11,328 nt of DNA. Source: Pavlovales sp. CCMP2436 (Eukaryota; Haptophyta; Pavlovophyceae; Pavlovales). The stretch is taken from NCBI GenBank assembly GCA_026770615.1, contig MU631740.1, forward strand, positions 102,223 to 113,550, given 5' to 3'. The notes under the pieces are model-generated. The model was not told the DNA's origin. It was given only the letters and a program-made list of their open reading frames with translations, and searched no databases. This document shows positions 7,786 through 11,328 of this stretch, piece after piece (position 1 is the stretch's first letter; every line of letters begins with the position of its first letter). Made by a program: the position numbers and the translations under genes.

Positions 7786-10700
7786 TTATAGCGGCTCAGC
7801 ATGGAACCATATATATATATGTATATATTTATAGCGGCTCAGCATGGTTCAAAATATATATATATATATATACTCTAATCAATCATAGAGTCACGCGGGG
7901 TGAGGGGGGTACTTTGGTTGGAGTCAGGTCTCACATAGGGCAGTGATCTGCGCGTGATTATGTGGTGCAAGTACGATTGTGTACCAACTCGTGGCAGCAG
8001 ACTAATTCGAATCCGGACTGGGCCGAATCCGGGCGAACTGCCCAATATTTAAATAAAGGCAATTGCAAACACAAGAGGTATGGCGAATAGCACTCGGAAT
8101 AGGCAACAGTGGGAGAAGCCCCGACACCAGATCACATCTATTGCCATCGGTTATGGGAACGCTAGGGATGTACATCTGTTAGTGGCGTAGGGACAGAGTA
8201 TTGCATGGGGGGGCGGGAGAACCATATAATAGCGGAAAATCATATATCAGTACCAGCACAACTCGTTGCAGGATGACACCACCCTCTATGCTATTGTGCT
8301 CCGATCGGCTGCACATCATGTGGTGCAGGCATTCGAGCGCCTGCTCCGTAGAGAAAATACCCATGTATTCGACCAGCCTAATTCATTTTTTTTTTTTTTT
8401 TTTAAATGCGTTAATGCAAGTAAGATTCGCAACGGAGAGACGACGAGGAGAGTAAGATAAGCGTATGAGACGACCGATGCGCTGAGCCTCTCAAGTCATG
8501 CCCGTACGCCTTCGGACTGCAAGTCGGGGGACAATAAAAGAACTCAAGAGAAAAAAAACAAAAAAAAAGAGAGCGCACATGCATCGCGCAGTTGCGGGCA
8601 AATTTGGCGATCGATGCTCAGCTTCTAACGACGTCATAAGATAAAATATACGCAGGAGTAAAAGAAAGCATTTTTGTCCCCGGAAGATGGTATTCCGGAC
8701 ATGAGTCTAGGGCCTTCCCCAAGCACACAGATACCCCCCCCCCCCCGAGCCTGGTTACTCAAAGAGCCCCTTTACAAATTCGACTTTTGCCCGATTCGAA
8801 CCTGTTACCTGCCAGGTGTCGGTTATCCCCGCTAGACTACGGAAAACCAAAGACGCTACTTGAGAAATGCTCAGATGAAAAGGTCAGAAAAGGAAAATCC
8901 TGACCCCGCCATAGATTAGCGCTCAGCTTCTTATCGTAGCGGTTACTGGCCATAGATTAGTACTAATCGTAGCCAGTAATCGCTACGATTACTGGTTTAG
9001 CTTGATTATCGTAGCGGTTACTGGCCATTAGAAAAGACAGCCATAGATTAGCGCTCAGCTTCTTAGTGCCTAAGTACGATGCCTTGTATGGCCAGTAGAA
9101 GCAGGTGGGCAGTACTAAGATATGATAGGGGCTTAATGTGTTTGGCAATGAGTTGAGGGCTAGACGCACCACTTGAGGTTGAGCGGTTTGGAGCTCGTAA
9201 TGCAGCGCTTGATGTCGTTGATACTCTCGAAGTTCACGAGCGCGTGCTGCCCGCACGCGCGGGGGTGGGGGGGGGAGGGGGGGTATTTAGGGCTCGGTCA
9301 GAGGCGCAGGAGTGGGGTGGTGAGAGAGAAGGAGGGGGGGGGAAGGGGGCAAGCGCACATGCAGCAGGCCAGTCTCCTCGCAGAGAAAGGCGATGCGCTG
9401 CCTGTCAAAGTGTGAGAACATGTCATGCTCAAAAATGGCGTCAGCTACTCCCGTCTGGCCCGCCATGAGGTTCATCTCGAGCAGACGGGTCTGCAACGGT
9501 CCCTCCTCCGGTTTATCGTTCTTCAGCGCGTCCAGGAGGAAAGCAGTCGCCTGCCGCAGGCAGTTGTACTTCATGAAGATGTCCGTCATCTGTTGGAGGG
9601 GGGGGGTTGTTAGGGGCGGAGAGTTTGGAGAAGGAGACAAGGCAACACAGGGAGATAACTCATGAGAAAGTTAGAGTAGTGCAGGCATGCAATACAGGCA
9701 GGGTTCAGTGAGGGCGAGAGCGGAAGGAGTAATCATACTCGTAATCGCTAGTGTCAACAACAACAACAATTAAAAAAGAGGAAAAAGTTAGGGGGGAAAA
9801 AAAGGAACAAAAAGTTCACCTGGTTGAAGTCGACCTTTGAGCCGGCCGGGTCCGTGGCAAGCTTCTGCGCCATCTCGCACGCCGCCTGCGGGTTCATGCG
9901 CACCTGTGGATAACAGGTAGACAGGGCGGGAAGAAGTCAGCAGGGCGGATCAGCAATGGGCGTGCGAGGTAGGGGGGGTGGGGGGGATGTTATGCTGGGG
10001 ATTGTAATAGGGGAAAAAAACGGGTGAAATGTTATACAGGGGATTGTAATGCAACAACAACAAAAACAACAAAAAGCGCACCATATACTCGATCTGCACG
10101 CCCCAGTCCTTCGGCATGTGAACCTTCTGCGCGTAAAGGGCGATCTTGTCTGTCTGCCCCGTCTCGCTGAGGCACAGAATCACCTTCTGGTGCGCCTCGG
10201 CCTTGAAGTAGACGCTGAGCGCCATCTGTGTGTGTGTGTGTTGGAGGGGGGGGGGAGCGTACACTAACATACACATAAAAAAAGCAGGCAAATTGCGTAG
10301 GACACCCACCCCCCAAGAAAAAAAATGGAAAAAAAAGTGGAGAAAAAAAAGGGGGGGAGGCGCACCTGGACGTCCATCGGCTTGATGCAGTCGCCCAGCT
10401 CCTCCGAGCACTCGAGCTTGTCCTCCATGAGCCACTTCTGCAGCAGGTCCTTCTTGCCCTGCTGCAGCACGAGCTTTGCCAGCTCGAGCGACTCCAGCTT
10501 GTTGAGCTGTTTTATTCATTTATTTTATGTTTAAAGAAGTCAAGGAGTAAGCACTGCAGCTTGTTGAGCTGTTTTATTTATTTATTTGAGATTATTTATG
10601 TTATTTTATATTTTAAAAATACAAGGGGGTAAGCAATAACGACTCGAGCTGAAAATATCAAAAAATCGAATTATCAAAAATCAAGGATCACGCAGGGGTT

Positions 10701-11160
10701 ACGGCACATTCGCACTTGTTCAGCTGTGACACACACGTTAGGATAGTTGAAGCTGAGTTGGTTAGAATGAGGTCAGAGCTGGAATTCGGGCAAGGTCAAG
10801 GGCCAGGCGCGTGAAAGGAACAACAACCAGATGGGAAAAAAGCTGAAAAGGGGTCTGCAAAACATGAGGAATAAAGTAAGGGCTGTAGAAAAAAAATGAA
10901 AAAAAGTAAGACACACCTCGCCCTTCTCAAGCAGCGCGCGGAAGTAGGTGATAAAATGAATAAGCTAAATAACTTGCATAACTTGAATAAATAAATATTA
11001 GAAATATAAAGGCAGTATTAATGCGCACCTTGCCCTTCTCCAGTAGCGCGCCGAAATAGGTGAGGATGGGCGAGGGCTGCCCCTGCATGGCGGGCGCCTG
11101 CTTGAAGCGCTGGATCGTCTGCACAGTGCGCAATGAACCCGCAGGCGAATCAGCGGCCAC
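5254..11160 (-). CDS. CHC: Clathrin heavy chain, 12 internal exons (partial at both ends)
   Basis: Clathrin heavy chain forms the three-legged coat of endocytic and trans-Golgi vesicles. Exons on the minus strand, in order: 11160-11029, 10506-10366, 10225-10082, 9903-9820, 9589-9359, 9246-9170, 8377-8254, 7363-7205, 6710-6648, 6262-6095, 5639-5503, 5317-5254. They sum to 1,524 nt (508 codons) and stay open across every junction. Recognisable family blocks follow in the expected order: [91 protein letters not shown] and [17 protein letters not shown]. Compared from memory with the human protein they span about residues 385-890, nearly without length change. Nine of the eleven introns are phase 0; the other two split a Trp codon as TG|G. 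The N-terminal propeller (right of the window) and the C-terminal half (not found to the left) are missing. The family call is secure. Exon 7 and exon 9 ends are the least certain, and whether the gene is complete elsewhere cannot be seen. Confidence 0.94.
5503..5639 (-). CDS. CHC: Clathrin heavy chain exon 11 of window
   Basis: 137 nt: [45 protein letters not shown] and the first two bases of a Trp codon. It matches the animal [36 protein letters not shown]. The acceptor is attactag and the donor gtgcgt. The next exon supplies the G of the Trp codon, the same junction type as between exons 6 and 7. Confidence 0.95.
5727..5895. repeat. Intronic minisatellite, three and a half units of 49-53 bp
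   Basis: The unit starts at 5729, 5782, 5831 and 5882 (the last partial): gaacaccacaactgtataac, then acctttgggatgc, then a CA microsatellite of variable length. Units are almost identical apart from the CA tract. It lies in the intron between clathrin exons 10 and 11. Units are contiguous and carry no distinct spacers, so it is not a CRISPR array. Confidence 0.9.
6095..6262 (-). CDS. CHC: Clathrin heavy chain exon 10 of window
   Basis: 56 codons, phase 0 at both ends: [56 protein letters not shown]. It matches the animal VKNFLKEAKL..VCDRFDFVHDLVLYLY..YIEIYVQKVNPSRLP. The acceptor is ataatag and the donor gtgtgtgtg. It ends at the border of the second and third heavy-chain repeats. Confidence 0.96.
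6648..6710 (-). CDS. CHC: Clathrin heavy chain exon 9 of window (donor ambiguous)
   Basis: 21 codons: [20 protein letters not shown] then Q, matching the animal [21 protein letters not shown]. The best length match to the family requires a GC donor (CAG|gcacgc). Two GT alternatives keep phase 0: six bases earlier (gtgcag, losing VQ) or six bases later (gtcatt, adding AR). The acceptor is ttatgcag, preceded by a run of C. A broken copy of this exon's start lies about 70 bp upstream in the intron. Confidence 0.85.
6752..6792 (-). repeat. Broken copy of exon 9 start
   Basis: On the minus strand this reads tacatag|GTGGGCAACTTTGAGGAAG ([12 protein letters not shown]), against tatgcag|ATGGGCAACTTTGTGGAAG in exon 9 ([10 protein letters not shown]). 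It includes an acceptor-like AG and about 35 nt of similarity with a small deletion that shifts the frame. It is followed by a C-run with no GT before exon 9, so it cannot act as a separate exon with a normal donor. It looks like a decayed local duplication. Confidence 0.65.
6871..6934. repeat. 18-bp perfect inverted repeat with G/C arms
   Basis: Ten G followed by AGCTCGAC (6871-6888) are matched exactly by GTCGAGCT followed by ten C (6917-6934), with a 28-nt loop. It lies in the intron between clathrin exons 8 and 9. The loop string acaacatcataaac is repeated at about 6966. Confidence 0.75.
7086..7200. repeat. ATC-rich microsatellite
   Basis: A degenerate (ATC)n tract with aat/cat words just downstream, in gene order, of the donor of clathrin exon 8. 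The long methionine-rich open frame on the minus strand here comes from this repeat and is not a gene. Confidence 0.8.
7205..7363 (-). CDS. CHC: Clathrin heavy chain exon 8 of window
   Basis: 53 codons, phase 0 at both ends: [52 protein letters not shown]. It corresponds to the animal [40 protein letters not shown]. The acceptor is tgatcag and the donor gtatgg. Confidence 0.95.
7419..7573. repeat. Foldback segment with nested palindromes
   Basis: ACTGCTGGAGCC (7419-7430) is inverted at 7562-7573. Inside lie two further perfect structures: AACTGGT-taaat-ACCAGTT (7463-7481) and an uninterrupted 24-bp palindrome at 7521-7544 (gaatcccttgcc and its complement). The segment lies within the large intron between clathrin exons 7 and 8. 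The layout resembles a small foldback or MITE insertion, but no clear target duplication flanks it. Confidence 0.55.
7714..7852. mobile_element. Foldback element with a TA-rich core
   Basis: The left end ttgaaccatgctgagccgct (7714-7733), followed by ataaatatatacatata, is exactly inverted at the right end 7812-7852 (..tagcggctcagcatggttcaa). An extra right-arm copy occurs at 7777-7804. The centre is a TA microsatellite. The terminal string tatagcggctcagca also occurs next to the TA tract at 2794-2808, so it belongs to a dispersed family. It lies in the intron between clathrin exons 7 and 8. Confidence 0.7.
8254..8377 (-). CDS. CHC: Clathrin heavy chain exon 7 of window (3' end uncertain)
   Basis: It starts with G completing the Trp codon, then [21 protein letters not shown], which matches the animal [21 protein letters not shown]. 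The remainder, [20 protein letters not shown], is poorly conserved and about six residues longer than usual. I end the exon at the phase-0 donor gtactg because ILQRVVL then takes the place of the NLQVVVQ-type block before exon 8. An earlier weak donor (gtcatc) is possible. The acceptor gaattag is preceded by a run of about 18 A rather than pyrimidines. Confidence 0.72.
8784..8846 (-). ncRNA. tRNA-like sequence with A and B boxes (degenerate)
   Basis: On the minus strand TAGTCTAGCGG (8829-8839) fits the pol III A box and GGTTCGAATCG (8792-8802) fits the B box, in tRNA-like order and spacing. A D-stem GTCT/GGAT can form. The T-stem pairs only two of five positions, the anticodon arm lacks a proper loop, and the acceptor stem is mostly TTTT/AAAA. 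It is therefore probably a tRNA pseudogene or the head of a tRNA-derived SINE, inside the intron between clathrin exons 6 and 7. Not called as a functional tRNA. Confidence 0.35.
8909..9066. repeat. Cluster of direct repeats and nested palindromes
   Basis: ccatagattagcgctcagc plus cttctta occurs at 8909 and 9041. ttatcgtagcggttactggc occurs at 8931 and 9006. The arm ATCGTAGCGGTTACTGGC (8933-8950) is inverted at 8972-8989 with one mismatch, around a perfect palindrome GATTAGTACTAATC (8955-8968). A further palindrome with 10-bp arms spans 8973-8995. It lies in the intron between clathrin exons 6 and 7. Probably a small foldback element or repeat cluster; function unknown. Confidence 0.7.
9170..9246 (-). 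CDS. CHC: Clathrin heavy chain exon 6 of window
   Basis: 77 nt: [16 protein letters not shown], then TSSKPLNLK and the first two bases of a Trp codon (TG). It matches the animal RALEHFTDLYDIKRAVVH..NPEW. The acceptor is gcgggcag after a long C-rich tract, the donor gtgcgt. The split W codon is completed by the first base of exon 7. NLKW replaces the usual NPEW. Confidence 0.93.
9359..9589 (-). CDS. CHC: Clathrin heavy chain exon 5 of window (start of the leg repeats)
   Basis: The longest exon, 77 codons, phase 0 at both ends. It reads [71 protein letters not shown]. This is the start of the first clathrin heavy-chain repeat, and the [12 protein letters not shown] block is diagnostic. The acceptor is a C-run followed by tccaacag; the donor is gtgcgc. 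Small alpha-helical repeats of this kind build the ankle of the triskelion leg. Confidence 0.97.
9820..9903 (-). CDS. CHC: Clathrin heavy chain exon 4 of window
   Basis: 28 codons, phase 0 at both ends: [21 protein letters not shown] followed by SKVDFNQ. It matches the animal segment VMRISPDQGLQFAQMLVQ. The acceptor is atccacag and the donor gtgaac, which differs from the gtgcgc of its neighbours. The segment between ATDPAG and FNQ is the least conserved part, as in other lineages. Confidence 0.9.
9987..10051. repeat. Partial tandem duplication in intron, period 42 bp
   Basis: atgttatgctggggattgtaat at 9987 and atgttatacaggggattgtaat at 10029 are near-identical and separated by G/A-rich DNA. 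They lie in the 178-nt intron between clathrin exons 3 and 4. The duplication does not touch either exon. Confidence 0.6.
10082..10225 (-). CDS. CHC: Clathrin heavy chain exon 3 of window
   Basis: 48 codons, phase 0 at both ends: [18 protein letters not shown], then [16 protein letters not shown] and [10 protein letters not shown]. It matches the animal block [23 protein letters not shown]. The initial ATG is an internal Met after a cacacacacag acceptor, not a translation start. The donor is gtgcgc. Confidence 0.95.
10366..10506 (-). CDS. CHC: Clathrin heavy chain exon 2 of window
   Basis: 47 codons, phase 0 at both ends, from [19 protein letters not shown] through [18 protein letters not shown] to PMDVQ. 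The ECSEELGD block is one of the most conserved strings of the linker/ankle region. The acceptor is aaaacag and the donor gtgcgc. The following intron is only 140 nt and carries a C-run near its acceptor. Confidence 0.95.
10549..10585 (-). repeat. Copy of exon 2 acceptor and first codons
   Basis: The segment repeats, about 62 bp upstream of exon 2 in gene order, the end of the intron and the start of the exon: an aaataaaacag acceptor followed by CTCAACAAGCTG (LNKL). Beyond that the copy diverges (CAG TGC TTA in place of GAG TCG CTC). If used as an exon it reads into a stop within about 20 codons, so it is most likely a non-coding tandem duplicate. The following intron DNA (agtaagca / ggtaagca blocks) is also similar, which suggests a unit of 60-70 bp. 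Confidence 0.6.
10917..10964 (-). other. Candidate extra exon, a copy of the end of exon 1
   Basis: Inside the 522-nt intron after exon 1 there is a second copy of the exon-1 end with its donor. Over 38 nt (10914-10951 against 11026-11063) I count five differences. Read in the same frame it gives [11 protein letters not shown] against [11 protein letters not shown], and three of the five differences are synonymous. An acceptor (ttatttag) 15 nt before the copied part opens a 48-nt segment, [16 protein letters not shown], phase 0 at both ends, closed by donor gtgtgt. Including it would insert 16 residues without breaking the frame. It could be a cassette exon, a relic of duplication, or unused. 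No transcript evidence is available here. Confidence 0.45.
11029..11160 (-). CDS. CHC: Clathrin heavy chain exon 1 of window
   Basis: 44 codons, phase 0 at both ends. The acceptor is ...ataacag and the first codon is GTG (VAADSPAG). It continues with TIQRFKQAP and [13 protein letters not shown] and ends at donor gtgcgc. It matches the linker that joins the N-terminal propeller to the leg (animal counterpart AANAPKGILRTPDTIRRFQ). The 168 nt to its right are intron, so upstream exons lie outside the window. A copy of its last 12 codons lies in the next intron. Confidence 0.93.
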
Positions 11161-11328
11161 CTGTTATATTTACATATACGTCATACGGCCCGATTCCTTA
11201 GGGTTAGGCGATTCATATGACCGTTCATCGATTCTATTGCCGGTGCGGACATCACCAACACAGGAGACGAAGACGCGCCAGAAGACACCGTGGACAATAT
11301 ATATATTAACATATATAATGGGGGGGTC

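Noticed and set aside
9950..10519. A 189-codon open frame spanning clathrin exons 2 and 3 and their intron
   Set aside because: Only its part at 10225-10082 is the clathrin frame. The rest reads exon 2 out of frame and translates C- and A-rich introns.
11198..11209. ttagggttagg, telomere-like
   Set aside because: Less than two units, inside an intron; chance or a trivial interstitial match.

Overview
The window is nuclear DNA of a eukaryote. Its main gene is interrupted by eleven introns with GT..AG borders (one probably GC..AG). There are no operons or Shine-Dalgarno sites, and the non-coding DNA is full of microsatellites, minisatellites, hairpins and short transposon-like elements. Exons are GC-rich at third positions while intergenic DNA is AT-rich. 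Donors are mostly GTGCGC or GTGCGT, and several introns end in C-rich pyrimidine tracts. This suggests a unicellular alga or other protist. A haptophyte or stramenopile would fit, but the sequence does not settle the lineage.

Right half (5254-11160, minus strand): twelve consecutive exons of a clathrin heavy chain gene. Joined, they give 508 codons without a stop, matching roughly residues 385-890 of the ~1,675-residue animal protein, i.e. the linker after the N-terminal propeller, the ankle and part of the distal leg. The propeller exons should lie to the right of the window. The C-terminal half (rest of the leg, trimerisation domain) should lie to the left, but I find none of it in the remaining 5.25 kb. 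The introns (112-890 nt) carry a minisatellite, an AT-core foldback element, a palindrome cluster, a G/C hairpin and a tRNA-like stretch. Three introns hold copies of the edge of a neighbouring exon. One copy, near 10917-10964, forms a complete in-frame 48-nt candidate exon.

Left half (1-5253): a gene-poor, repeat-rich stretch. A short inverted-repeat element occurs at 1-159 and again, partly deleted, at 4953-5074, in the same orientation. Between them lie a compact 101-codon MYND zinc-finger ORF (3395-3700, minus), a coding-like but unrecognised minus-strand ORF (1805-2230), a weak GC-rich plus-strand ORF (637-1023), a dispersed repeat in two inverted copies (2668-2750 and 4383-4464), a TA microsatellite and several hairpins.

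The genes show no evident functional link. Clathrin heavy chain is a housekeeping coat protein of endocytic and trans-Golgi vesicles; the MYND protein would be a protein-interaction factor of unknown role. I see no convincing novel system. The most notable signals are the exon-edge duplications in the clathrin introns, the missing 3' half of that gene, and the foldback and palindrome elements.
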